Shown here in pieces: positions 13,401-27,400 of a DNA stretch of 64,000 nt (its first letter is position 1; every line of letters starts with the position of its first letter). A program made the translations under genes and the position numbers. The DNA is from Salticus scenicus (taxonomy: Eukaryota > Arthropoda > Arachnida > Araneae > Salticidae): positions 273,370,195 to 273,434,194 of the forward strand of contig OZ005656.1 in NCBI GenBank assembly GCA_963930645.1, read 5' to 3'. The notes beneath the pieces were generated by a model that was given only the letters and a program-made list of their open reading frames with translations, searched no databases and was not told the origin of the DNA.

Positions 13401-14889
13401 ATGCCAGATATCTATTTCAAACTTTAATAATAATTTATTTTTATATTTTTGTAATTTATACAGGATATATTTGTAATTTATACATTTTATAAGAATATTT
13501 TTTACTTCCTATCCACATTCACTTTTTACTTCATCTGAAATCTAATACATAAAACTTTTATTATTTTCATAAACAAATTGTAGCATTTCATTTTATTTCA
13601 TAATTTCAGTCATTTATTTAATGAATTCAAGATATCTATTTCAAATTTTAATAATAATTTATTTTTATATATTTGTAATTTACACAACAAATGCAATTTA
13701 TATGAATATCTTTACTTTATATCCACATTCACTTTCTATTTCATTTGAAATCTAATGCATAAAACGTTTATTATTTTCATAAGGGTTACGTAGTATTTTA
13801 TTTTATTTCATTATTCCATTCATTTATTTAATAAATACCAGATATCTATTTCAAATTTTAATATCAATTTATTTTTATATTTTTGTTATTTACACAGAAA
13901 ATGCATTTTATATGAATATTTTTTACTTTATATCCACATTCACTTTTTATTTCATTTGAAATCTAAAGCATAAAACTTTTATTATTTTCATAAGGGATAC
14001 GTAGTATTTCATTTTATTTCATTATTCCATTCATTTATTTCATGAATACCAGATATCTATTTCAAATTTTAATAATAATTTATTTTTATATTTTTGTTTT
14101 TTACACAGCAAATGCATTTTATATGAATATTTTATACTTTATATCCACATTCACTTTTTATTTCATTTGAAATCTAATGCCTCAAACTCTTATTATTTTC
14201 ATATGGGATATGTGGTATTTCATTTTATTTTATTATTCCATTCATTTATTTCATGAATACCAGATATCTATTTCAAATTTAAAAAATATTTTTTTTTATA
14301 CTTTTATAATTTACACAGCAAATGAATTTTAAATGAATATATTTTTACTGTATATCCACATTCACTTTTTACTTCATTTGAAATCTAATACGTAAAACTT
14401 TTATTATTATCATTAACAATATGTAGCATTTCATTTTATTTCATTTTTCCAGTCTTTTATTTAATGAATACCTGATATATAATTCGAATTACTACTAATC
14501 TACTTTTATATTTTTGTAATTTATACAGCAAATGCATTTTATAAGAATATTTTTTACTTCATATCCACATTCACTTTTTACTTCAATTGAAATCTAATAC
14601 ATAAAACTTTTATTATTTTCATAAACAATATGTAGCATTTCATTTTATTTCATTATTCCAGTCATTTATTTAATGAATACCAGATATGTATTTCAAATTT
14701 TAATAATAAATTATTTTTAAATTTTTGTAATTTATACAACAAATGCATTTTATAAGAATATTTTTTACTTCATATCCACATTCACTTTTTACTTCATTTG
14801 AAATCTAATAAATAAAACTTTTAATATTTTCATAAACAATATGTAGCATTTCATTTTATTTCATTATTCCATTCATTTAGTTAATGAAT

Positions 14890-14972
14890 ACACGATATCT
14901 ATTTCAAATTTTAATAATTAATAATTTTTATATTTTTCTAATTTACACTCCAAATGCATTTAGTTAACGAAT
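14890..14972 (+). repeat. 83-bp partial monomer, diverged
   Basis: Landmarks at 14,890 (ACACGATATC, changed from ACCAGATATC) and 14,973. The copy has drifted: CTAATTTACACTCCAAATGC replaces GTAATTTACACAGCAAATGC and the exit reads TTAACGAATACC. It is followed by another shortened monomer with TTTGCACGCAAAATTATAAA. Confidence 0.8.
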
Positions 14973-15579
14973 ACCAGATACCTATTTCAAAATTTAATAA
15001 TTAATAATTTTTATATGTTTGTAATTTGCACGCAAAATTATAAAAATATTTTTTACGTTATATCCACTTTCACTTTTTATTTCATTTGAAATCTAATGCA
15101 TAAAACTTTTATTATTTTCATAAGGGATACGTAGTATTTTATTTTATTTCATTATTCCATTCATTTATTTAATAAATACCAGATATCTATTTCAAATTTT
15201 AATAATAATTTATTTTTGTATTTTTGTATTTTACACAGCAAATGCATTTTATAAGAATATTTTTTACTTCATATCCACATTCACTTTTTACTTCATTTGA
15301 AATCTAATACATAAAACTTTTATTATTTTCATAAACAATATGTAGCATTTCATTTTATTTCATTATTCCAGTCATTTATTTAATGAATACCAGATATCTG
15401 TTTCAAATTTTAATAATATATATATATTTTTTATATTTTTGTAATTTTTACAGCAAATGCATTTTATAAGAATATTTTTTACTTTATTTGAAATCTAATA
15501 AATAAAACTTTTAATATTTTCATAAACAATATGTAGCATTTCATTTTATTTCATTATTCCATTGATTTAGTTAATGAAT

Positions 15580-15662
15580 ACCAGATATCTATTTCAAATT
15601 TTAATAATTAATAATTTTTATATTTTTGTAATTTACACAGCAAATGCATTTAGTTAATGAAT
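15580..15662 (+). repeat. 83-bp partial monomer
   Basis: Landmarks at 15,580 and 15,663, the second altered to ACAAGACACC. The same deletion junction as the other partial monomers; it lies in a block resembling 5,620-6,500. Confidence 0.85.
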
Positions 15663-18365
15663 ACAAGACACCTATTTCAAATTTTAATAATTAATAATTT
15701 TTATATTTTTGTAATTTACACAGCAGATGCATTATATAAAAATATTTTTTACTTTATATCCACATTCACTTTTTATTTCATTTGAATTCGAATTCATAAA
15801 ACTTTTATTATTTTCATAAGGGATATGTAGTATTTCAATTTATTTCATTATTCCATTCATTTATTTCATGAATACCAGATATCTATTTCAAATTTTAATA
15901 ATAATTTATTTATATAGTTTTGTATTTTCAATGCAAATGCATCTTATATGAATACTTTTTACTATATATTCACATTCACTTGTTATTTCATTTGAAATAT
16001 AATGCAGAAAACTTTTATTATTTTCATAAGGGATACGTAGTATTTAATTTTATTTCATTATTCCATTCATTTATTTCATGAATACCAGATATCTATTTCA
16101 AATTTTAATAACAATTTATTTTTTTTATTTTTGTATTTTACACAGCAAATGCATTTATATGAATTTTTTTACGTTATATCCACTTTCATTTTTTTTTCAT
16201 TTGATATCTAATGCATAAAACTTTTATTATTTTCAGAAGGGATATGAAGTATTTCATTTTATTTCATTATTCTATTCTTTTATTTAATAAATACCAGATA
16301 TCTATTTCAAATTTAAAAAGAAATTTAATTTTAGATTTTTATAATTTACACAGCAAATGAATTTTAAATGAATATTTTGTACTTTATATCCACATTCATT
16401 TTTCACTTCATTTGAAATCTAATACATAAAACTTTTATTATTTTCATAAACAAAATGTAGTATTTCATTTTATTTTATTATTCCAGTCATTTATTTATTG
16501 AATACCAGATATCTGTTTCAAATTTTAATAATAATTTATTTTTATATTTTTGTAATTTATACAGCAAATTCTATTTATAAGAATATTTTTTACTTCATAC
16601 CCGCATTTACTTTTTACTTCATTTGAAACCTAATACATAAAACTTTTATTATTTTCATAAACAATATGTAGCATTTCATTTAATTTCATTATTCCATTCT
16701 TTTATTTTATGAATACCAGATATCTATTTCAAATTTTAATAATAATTTATTTTTATATTTTTGTATTTTACACAGCAAATGCATGTTATATGAATAGTTT
16801 TTACTTTATATCCACATTCACTTTTTATTTCATTTGAATTGTAATACAGAAAACTTTTATTATTTTCAGAAGGGATATGTAGTATTTCATTTCATTTCAT
16901 TATTCCTTTCATTTATTTAATAAATACCAGATATCTATTCAAATTAAAAAAAAAAAATAATTTTATATTTTTATAATTTACACAGAAAATGAATTTTAAA
17001 TGAATATTTTTTACTTTATATAAACATTCACTTTTTATTTCATTTGAAATCTAATGCATAAAACATTTATTATATTCATAATGGATATGTAATATTTCAT
17101 TTTATTTCATTATTTCATTCATTTATTTAATGAGTACCAGTTATCTGTTTCAAATTTTAATAATAATTTATTTTTATATTTTTGTAATTTATACAGCAAA
17201 TGCTATTTATAAGAATATTTTTTACTTCAAACCCGCATTCACTTTTTACTTCATTTGAAACCTAATACATAAAACTTTTATTATTTTCATAAACAATATG
17301 TAGCATTTCATTTAATTTCATTATTCCATTCTTTTATTTCATGAATACCAGATATATATTTCAAATTTTAATAATAATTTATTTTTATATTTTTATAACT
17401 TACACAGCAAATGCATTTTTTATGAATATTTTTTACTTTATATCCACATTCACTTTTTATTTCATTTGTATTCTAATGCATAAAACTTTTATTATTTTCA
17501 TAAGGAACACGTAGTATTTCATTTTATTTCATTATTCCATTCATTTATTTTATGAATGCCAGATATCTATTTCAAACTTTAATAATAATTTATTTTTATA
17601 TTTTTGTAATTTATACAGGATATTTTTGTAATTTATACATTTTATAAGAATATTTTTTACTTCCTATCCACATTCACTTTTTACTTCATCTGAAATCTAA
17701 TACATAAAACTTTTATTATTTTCATAAACAAATTGTAGCATTTCATTTTATTTCATAATTTCAGTCATTTATTTAATGAATTCAAGATATCTATTTCAAA
17801 TTTTAATAACAATTTATTTTTATATTTTTGTATTTTACACAGAAAATGCATTTTATATGAATATTTTATACTTTATATCCACATTCACTTTTTATTTCAT
17901 TTGAAATCTAATGCCTCAAACTCTTATTATTTTCATATGGGATATGTGGTATTTCATTTTATTTTATTATTCCATAATGTATTTTAAATGAATATTTTTT
18001 ACTTTATTTCCACATTCACTTTATATTTCATTTAAAATCTAAAGCCTAAAACTTTTATTATTTTCATAAGGGATACGTAGTATTTCATTTTATTTCATTA
18101 TTCCAGTCATTTATTTCATGAATAACAGATATCTATTTCAAATTTTAATAATAATTTATTTTTATATTTTTGTATTTTACACAGCAAATGCATTTTATAA
18201 GAATATTTTTTACTTCATATCCACATTCACTTTTTACTTCATTTGAAATCTAATACATAAAACTTTTATTATTTTCATAAACAATATGTAGCATTTCATT
18301 TTATTTCATTATTCCAGTCACTTATTTAATGAATACCAGATATCTGTTTCAAATTTTAATAATAA

Positions 18366-18391
18366 TTTTTTTTTTTTTTTTTTTTTTTTTT
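18366..18391 (+). repeat. Poly-T tract, 26 bp, in HOR copy A
   Basis: A run of 26 T replaces the usual TATTTTTATATTTT core of a monomer, between AATAATAA and GTAATTTATACAG. Counterparts: 23 T at 39,655, 23 T at 51,453 and 24 T at 55,973. A related monomer at 1,017 has a run of 10. Confidence 0.92.
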
Positions 18392-18554
18392 GTAATTTAT
18401 ACAGCAAATGCATTTTATAAGAATATTTTTTACTTCATATCCACATTCACTTTTTACTTCATTTGAAATCTAATAAATAAAACTTTTAATATTTTCATAA
18501 ACAATATGTAGCATTTCATTTTATTTCATTATTCCATTGATTTAGTTAATGAAT

Positions 18555-18637
18555 ACCAGATATCTATTTCAAATTTTAATAATTAATAATTTTTATATTT
18601 TTGTAATTTACACAGCAAATGCAATTAGTTAATGAAT
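18555..18637 (+). repeat. 83-bp partial monomer
   Basis: Landmarks at 18,555 and 18,638, the second reading AACAGATATC. This version has GCAATTAGTTAATG where others have GCATTTAGTTAATG, a marker shared with copies near 39,905, 51,707 and 56,226 but not 48,303. Confidence 0.85.
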
Positions 18638-21600
18638 AACAGATATCTATTTCAAATTTTAATAATTAATAATTTTTATATTTTTGTAATTTACACAGCA
18701 GATGCATTATATAAAAATATTTTTTCTTTATATCCTTATTAACTTTTTATTTCATTTGAATTGGAATGCATAAAACTTTTATTATTTTCATAAGAGATAT
18801 GTAGTATTTCATTTTATTTCATTATTCCATTCATTTATTTCATGAATACCAGATATCTATTTCAAATTTTAATAATAATTTATTTATATAGTTTTGTATT
18901 TTACACAGCAAATGCATCTTATATGAATACTTTTTAATTTATATCCACATTCACTTTTTATTTCATTTGAAATCTAATGCAGAAAACATTTATTATTTTC
19001 ATAAGGGATACGTAGTATTTATTTTATTTCATTATTCCATTCATTTATTTCATGAATACCAGATATCTATTTCAAATTTTAATAACAATTTATTTTTATA
19101 TTTTTGTATTTTACACAGCAAATGCATTTATATAAGTTTTTTTACGTTATATCCACTTTCACTTTTTATTTCATTTGATATCTAATGCATAAAACTTTTA
19201 TTATTTTCAGAAGGAATATGTAGTATTTCATTTTATTTCATTATTCTATTCATTTATTTAATAAATACCAGATATCTATTTCAAATTTAAAAAAAAAAAA
19301 TTAATTTTATATTTTTATAATTTACACAGCAAATGAATTTTAAAGGAATATTTTTTACTTTATATCCACATTCCTTTTTCACTTCATTTGAAATCTAATA
19401 CATAAAACTTTTATTATTTTCATAAACAAAATGTAGTATTTCATTTTATTTTATTATTCCAGTCATTTATTTATTAAATACCAGATATCTGTTTCAAATT
19501 TTAATAATAATTTATTTTTATATTTTTGTAATTTATACAGCAAATGCTATTTATAAGAATATTTTTTACTTCATACCCGCATTCACTTTTTACTTCATTT
19601 GAAACCTAATACATAAAACTTTTATTATTTTCATAAACAATATGTAGCATTTCATTTAATTTCATTATTCCATTCTTTTATTTCATGAATACCAGATATC
19701 TATTTCAAATTTTAATAATAATTTATTTATATATTTTTGTATTTTACACAGCAAATGCATGTTATATGAATACTTTTAACTGTATATCCACATTCACTTT
19801 TTATTTCATTTGTATTGCAATGCAGAAAACTTATATTATTTTCATAAGGGATACTGAGTATTTAATTTTATTTCATTAATTAATTCATTTTTTTAATGAA
19901 TACCAAATATCTCTTTCAAATTTATAAAGTATTTTATTTTTATATTTTTATAATTTACACAGCAAATGCATTTTTTATGAATATTTTTTACTTTATATCC
20001 ACATTCACTTTTTATTTCATTTGTTTTCTAATGCATAAAACTTTTATTATTTTCATAAGGAATACGTAGTATTTCATTTTATTTCATTATTCCATTCATT
20101 TATTTTATGAATACCATATATCTATTTCAAAAATTAATAATAATTTATTTTTATATTTTTTAATTTATACAGGATATTTTTGTAATTTATACGTTTTATA
20201 AGAATATTTTTTACTTCCTATCCACATTCACTTTTTACTTCATCTGAAATCTAATACATAAAACTTTTATTATTTTCATAAACAAATTGTAGCATTTCAT
20301 TTTATTTCATTATTCCATTCTTTTATTTTATGAATACCAGATATCAGTTTCAAATTTTAATAATAATTTATTTTTATATTTTTGTAATTTATACAGTAAA
20401 TGCATTTTACAAAAATATTTTTTACTTCATATCCACATTAACTTTTTATTTCATTTGAAATCTAATGCATTTTTTATTATTTTCATAAGGAATACGTAGT
20501 ATTTCATTTTATTTCATTATTCCATTCAATTATTTTATGAATACCAGATATCTATTTCAAACTTTAATAATAATTTATTTTTATATTTTTGTATTTTACG
20601 CAGCAAATGCATTTTATATTAATATTTTTTATTTTATATCCACATTCACTTTTTATTTCATTTGAAATCTAATGCTAAAAACTTTTATTATTTTCATAAG
20701 TTATATGTAGTATTTCATTTTATTTCATTATTCCTTTCATTTATTTAATGAACACCAGATATCTATTTCAAATTTATAAAATATTTTATTTTTATATTTT
20801 TATAATTTACACAGCAAATGAATTTTAAATGAATATTTTATACTTTTTATCCACATTCACTTTTTATTTCATTTGAAATCTAATGCATAAAACATTTATT
20901 ATTATCATAAACAATATGTAGCATTTCATTTTATTTCATTTTTCCAGTCTTTTATTTAATGAATACCAGATATGTATTTCAAATTTTAATAATAAATTAT
21001 TTTTAAATTTTTGTAATTTATACAACAAAGCATTTTATAAGAATATTTTTTACTTCATATCCACATTCACTTTTTACTTCATTTGAAATCTAATAAATAA
21101 AACTTTTAATATTTTCATAAACAATATGTAGCATTTCATTTTATTTCATTATTCCATTCATTTAGTTAACGAATACCAGATACCTATTTCAAAATTTAAT
21201 AATTAATAATTTTTATATGTTTGTAATTTGCACGCAAAATTATAAACATATTTTTTACGTTATATCCACTTTCACTTTTTATTTCATTTCAAATCTAATG
21301 CATAAAACTTTTATTATTTTCATAAGGGATACGTAGTATTTTATTTTATTTCATTATTCCATTCATTTATTTAATAAATACCAGATATCTATTTCAAATT
21401 TTAATAACAATTTAGTTTTGTATGTTTGTATTTTACACACAAAATGCATTTATATGAATATTTTTTACTTTATATCCACATTCACTTTTTATTTCATTTG
21501 AAATCTAAAGCATAAAACTTTTATTATTTTCATAAACAATATGTAGCATTTCATTTAATTTCATTATTCCATTCTTTTATTTCATGAATACCAGATATCT

Positions 21601-24472
21601 ATTTCAAATTTTAATAATAATTTATTTTTATATTTTTATAATTTACACAGCAAATGCATTTTTTATGAATATTTTTTACTTTATATCCACATTCACTTTT
21701 TATTTCATTTGTATTCTAATGCATAAAACTTTTATTATTTTCATAAGGGATACGTAGTATTTCATTTTATTTCATTATTCCAGTCATTTATTTAATGAAT
21801 ACCAGATATCTGTTTCAAATTTTAATAATATATATATATTTTTTATATTTTTGTAATTTATACAGCAAATGCATTTTATAAGAATATTTTTTACTTTATT
21901 TGAAATCTAATAAATAAAACTTTTAATATTTTCATAAACAATATGTAGCATTTCATTTTATTTCATTATTCCATTGATTTAGTTAATGAATACCAGATAT
22001 CTATTTCAAATTTTAATAATTAATAATTTTTATATTTTTGTAATTTACACAGCAAATGCATTTAGTTAATGAATACAAGACATCTATTTCAAATTTTAAT
22101 AATTAATAATTTTTATATTTTTGTAATTTACACAGCAGATGCATTATATAAAAATATTTTTTCTTTATATCCTAATTCACTTTTTATTTCATTTGAATTC
22201 GAATTCATAAAACTTTTATTATTTTCATAAGGGATATGTAGTATTTCAATTTATTTCATTATTCCATTCATTTATTTCATGAATACCAGATATCTATTTC
22301 AAATTTTAATAATAATTTATTTATATAGTTTTGTATTTTACACAGCAAATGCATCTTATATGAATACTTTTTACTATATATTCACATTCACTTGTTATTT
22401 CATTTGAAATATAATGCAGAAAACTTTTATTATTTTCGTAAGGGATACGTAGTATTTAATTTTATTTCATTATTCCATTCATTTATTTCATGAATACCAG
22501 ATATCTATTTCAAATTTTAATAACAATTTATTTTTTTTTATTTTTGTATTTTACACAGCAAATGCATTTATATGAATTTTTTTACGTTATATCCACTTTC
22601 ACTTTTTATTTCATTTGATATCTAATGCATAAAACTTTTATTATTTTCAGAAGGGATATGAAGTATTTCATTTTATTTCATTATTCTATTCTTTTATTTA
22701 ATAAATACCAGATATCTATTTCAAATTTAAAAAGAAATTTAATTTTAGATTTTTATAATTTACACAGCAAATGAATTTTAAATGAATATTTTGTACTTTA
22801 TATCCACATTCATTTTTCTCTTCATTTGAAATCTAATACATAAAACTTTTATTATTTTCATAAACAAAATGTAGTATTTCATTTTATTTTATTATTCCAG
22901 TCATTTATTTATTGAATACCAGATATCTGTTTCAAATTTTAATAATAATTTATTTTTATATTTTTGTAATTTATACAGCAAATTCTATTTATAAGAATAT
23001 TTTTTACTTCATACCCGCATTTACTTTTTACTTCATTTGAAACCTAATACATAAAACTTTTATTATTTTCATAAACAATATGTAGCATTTCATTTAATTT
23101 CATTATTCCATTCTTTTATTTTATGAATACCAGATATCTATTTCAAATTTTAATAATAATTTATTTTTATATTTTTGCATTTTACACAGCAAATGCATGT
23201 TATATGAATAGTTTTTACTTTATATCCACATTCACTTTTTATTTCATTTGAATTGTAATGCAGAAAACTTTTATTATTTTCAGAAGGGATATGTAGTATT
23301 TCATTTCATTATTCCTTTCATTTATTTAATAATTACCAGATATCTATTCAAATTAAAAAAAAAATTAATTTTATATTTTTATAATTTACACAGAAAATGA
23401 ATTTTAAATGAATATTTTTTACTTTATATAAACATTCACTTTTTATTTCATTTGAAATCTAATGCATAAAACATTTATTATATTCATAAGGAACACGTAG
23501 TATTTCATTTTATTTCATTATTCCATTCATTTATTTTATGAATGCCAGATATCTATTTCAAACTTTAATAATAATTTATTTTTATATTTTTGTAATTTAT
23601 ACAGGATATTTTTGTAATTTATACATTTTATAAGAATATTTTTTACTTCCTATCCACATTCACTTTTTACTTCATCTGAAATCTAATACATAAAACTTTT
23701 ATTATTTTCATAAACAAATTGTAGCATTTCATTTTATTTCATAATTTCAGTCATTTATTTAATGAATTCAAGATATCTATTTCAAATTTTAATAATAATT
23801 TATTTTTATATATTTGTAATTTACACAACAAATGCAATTTATATGAATATCTTTACTTTATATCCACATTCACTTTTTATTTCATTTGAAATCTAATGCA
23901 TAAAACTTTTATTATTTTCATAAGGGTTACGCAGTATTTTATTTTATTTCATTATTCCATTCATTTATTTAATAAATACCAGATATCTATTTCAAATTTT
24001 AATAACAATTTATTTTTATATTTTTGTATTTTACACAGAAAATGCATTTTATATGAATATTTTTTACTTTATATCCACATTCACTTTTTATTTCATTTGA
24101 AATCTAAAGCATAAAACTTTTATTATTTTCATAAGGGATACGTAGTATTTCATTTTATTTCATTATTCCATTCATTTATTTCATGAATACCAGATATCTA
24201 TTTCAAATTTTAATAATAATTTATTTTTATATTTTTGTTTTTTACACAGCAAATGCATTTTATATGAATATTTTATACTTTATATCAACATTCACTTTTT
24301 ATTTCAGTTGAAATCTAATGCCTCAAACTCTTATTATTTTCATATGGGATATGTGGTATTTCATTTTATTTTATTATTCCATAATGTATTTTAAATGAAT
24401 ATTTTTTTACTTTATATCCACATTCACTTTTTACTTCATTTGAATCTAATACATAAGACTTTTATTATTTTC

Positions 24473-24498
24473 AAAAAAAAAAAAAAAAAAAAAAAAAA
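24473..24498 (+). repeat. Poly-A tract, 26 bp, in HOR copy B
   Basis: Counterpart of the 33-A tract at 3,177. Its seven-base shortening accounts exactly for the offset change between copies A and B from 21,296 to 21,289. Confidence 0.92.
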
Positions 24499-27400
24499 TG
24501 TAGTATTTCATTTTATTTCATTATTCCAGTCATTTATTTAATGGATTCCAGATATCCATTTCAAATTTTAATAATAATTTATTTTTATATATTTGTAATT
24601 TACACAGCAAATGCAATTTATATGAATATCTTTACTTTATATCCACATTAACTTTTTATTTCATTTGAAATCTAATGCATAAAACTTTTATTATTTTCAT
24701 AAGTGTTACGTAGTATTTTATTTTATTACATTATTCCATTCATTTATTTAATAAATACCAGATATCTATTTCAAATTTTAATAACATTTTATTTTTATAT
24801 TTTTGTATTTTACACACAAAATGCATTTTATATGAATATTTTTTACTTTATATCCACATTCACTTTTTATTTCATTTGAAATCTAAAGCATAAAACTTTT
24901 ATTATTTTCATAAGGGATACGTAGTATTTCATTTTATTTCATTATTCCATTCATTTATTTCATGAATACCAGATATCTATTTCAAATTTTAATAATAATT
25001 TATTTTTATATTTTTGTATTTTACACAGCAAATGCATTTTATATGAATATTTTTTACTTTATATCCACATTCACTTTTTATCTCATTTGAAATCTAAAGC
25101 ATAAAACTTTTATTATTTTCATAAGGGATACGTAGTATTTCATTTTATTTCATTATTCCATTCATTTATTTCATGAATACCAGATATCTATTTCAAATTT
25201 TAATAATAATTTATTTTTATATTTTTGTTTTTTACACAGCAAATGCATTTTATATGAATATTTTTTACTTTATATCCACATTCACTTTTTATTTCATTTG
25301 AAATCTAATGCATCAAACTTTTATTATTTTCATATGGGATATGTGGTATTTCTTTTATCTCATTATTCCATTCATTTATTTCATGAATACCAGATATCTA
25401 TTTCAAATTTAAAAAATATTTTTTTTATACTTTTTTAATTTACACAGCAAATGAATTTTCAATGAATATATTTTTACTGTATATCCACATTCACTTTTTA
25501 CTTCATTTGAATCTAATACATAAAACTTTTATTATTATCATAAACAATATGTAGCATTTCATTTTATTTCATTATTCCATTCATTTAGATAATGAATACC
25601 AGATATCTATTTCAAATTTTAATAATTAATAATTATTATATTTTTGTAATTTACACTGCAAATGAATTTAGTTAATGAATACCAGATATCTATTTCAAAT
25701 TTTAATAATTAATAATTTTTATATTTTTGTACTTTACACAGCAAATGCATTATATAAATATATTTTTTACTTTATATCCACATTCACTTTTTATTTCATT
25801 TGAAATCGAATGCATAAAACTTTTATTATTTTCATAAGGGATATGTAGTATTTCATTTTATTTCATTATTCCATTCATTTATTTCATGAATACCAGATAT
25901 CTATTTCAAATTTTAAGAATAATTTATTTATATATTTTTGTATTTTACACAGCAAATGCATGTTATATGAATATTTTTTACTTTATATCCACATTCACTT
26001 TTTATTTCATTTGAAATCTAATGCAGAAAACTTTTATTATTTTCATAAGGGATACGTAGTATTTAATTATATTTCATTATTCCATTCCTTTATTTCATGA
26101 ATACCAGATATCTATTTCAAATTTTAATAACAATTTATTTTTATATTTTTGTATTTTTCACAGCAAATGCATCTATATGAATTTTTTTACGTTATATCCA
26201 CTTTCACTTTTTATTTCATTTGATATCTAATGCATAAAACTTTTATTATTTTCAGAAGGGATATGTAGTATTTTATTTCATTTCATTATTCCTTTCATTT
26301 ATTTAATGAATACCAGATATCTATTTCAAATTTATAAAATATTTCATTTTCATTTTTTTATAATTTACACAGCAAATGAATTTTAAATGAATATTTTATA
26401 CTTTATATCCACATTCACTTTTTATTTCATTTGAAATCTAATGCATAAAACATTTATTATTTTCATAAGGGATACGTAGTATTTTATTTTATTTCATTAT
26501 TCCATTCATTTATTTAATAAATACCAGATATCTATTTCAAATTTTAATAACAATTTATTTTTGTATGTTTGTATTTTACACACAAAATGCATTTATATGA
26601 ATATTTTTTACTTTATATCCACATTCACTTTTTATTTCATTTGAAATCTAAAGCATAAAACTTTTATTATTTTCATAAACAATATGTAGCATTTCATTTA
26701 ATTTCATTATTCCATTCTTTTATTTCATGAATACCAGATATCTATTTCAAATTTTAATAATAATTTATTTTTATATTTTTATAATTTACACAGCAAATGC
26801 ATTTTTTATGAATATTTTTTACTTTATATCCACATTCACTTTTTATTTCATTTGTATTCTAATGCATAAAACTTTTATTATTTTCATAAGGGATACGTAG
26901 TATTTCATTTTATTTCATTATTCCAGTCATTTATTTCATGAATACCAGATATCTATTTCAAATTTTAATAATAATTTATTTTTGTATTTTTGTATTTTAC
27001 ACAGCAAATGCATTTTATAAGAATATTTTTTACTTCATATCCACATTCACTTTTTACTTCATTTGAAATCTAATACATAAAACTTTTATTATTTTCATAA
27101 ACAATATGTAGCATTTCATTTTATTTCATTATTCCAGTCATTTATTTAATGAATACCAGATATCTGTTTCAAATTTTAATAATATATATATATTTTTTAT
27201 ATTTTTGTAATTTATACAGCAAATGCATTTTATAAGAATATTTTTTACTTTATTTGAAATCTAATAAATAAAACTTTTAATATTTTCATAAACAATATGT
27301 AGCATTTCATTTTATTTCATTATTCCATTGATTTAGTTAATGAATACCAGATATCTATTTCAAATTTTAATAATTAATAATTTTTATATTTTTGTAATTT

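Larger units (their letters stand above)
1411..22706 (+). repeat. Higher-order repeat unit, copy A (about 21.29 kb)
   Basis: First complete copy of a giant higher-order repeat made of about 100 monomers of 210-211 bp. Distinctive monomer variants recur at a constant distance: poly-A at 3,177 and 24,473; a second poly-A at 10,383 and 31,671; the CCTGATATATAATTCGAATT variant at 8,244 and 29,533; poly-T at 18,366 and 39,655. The offset is 21,296 before the 3,177 poly-A and 21,289 after it, the 7-bp change being the tract-length difference. The left boundary is set where alignment with copy B begins; the monomer at 1,411 starts with the AAAAAGAAATTTAATTTTAG variant. The phase of the unit is arbitrary in a tandem array. 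No genes are present. Confidence 0.93.

Noticed and set aside
18967..19185. 72-codon frame found at 18,967, 40,253, 52,051 and 56,572 with nearly identical translation
   Set aside because: Conservation follows block duplication of DNA; the differences are not biased towards silent sites as far as I can see, and no promoter or splice context is visible.
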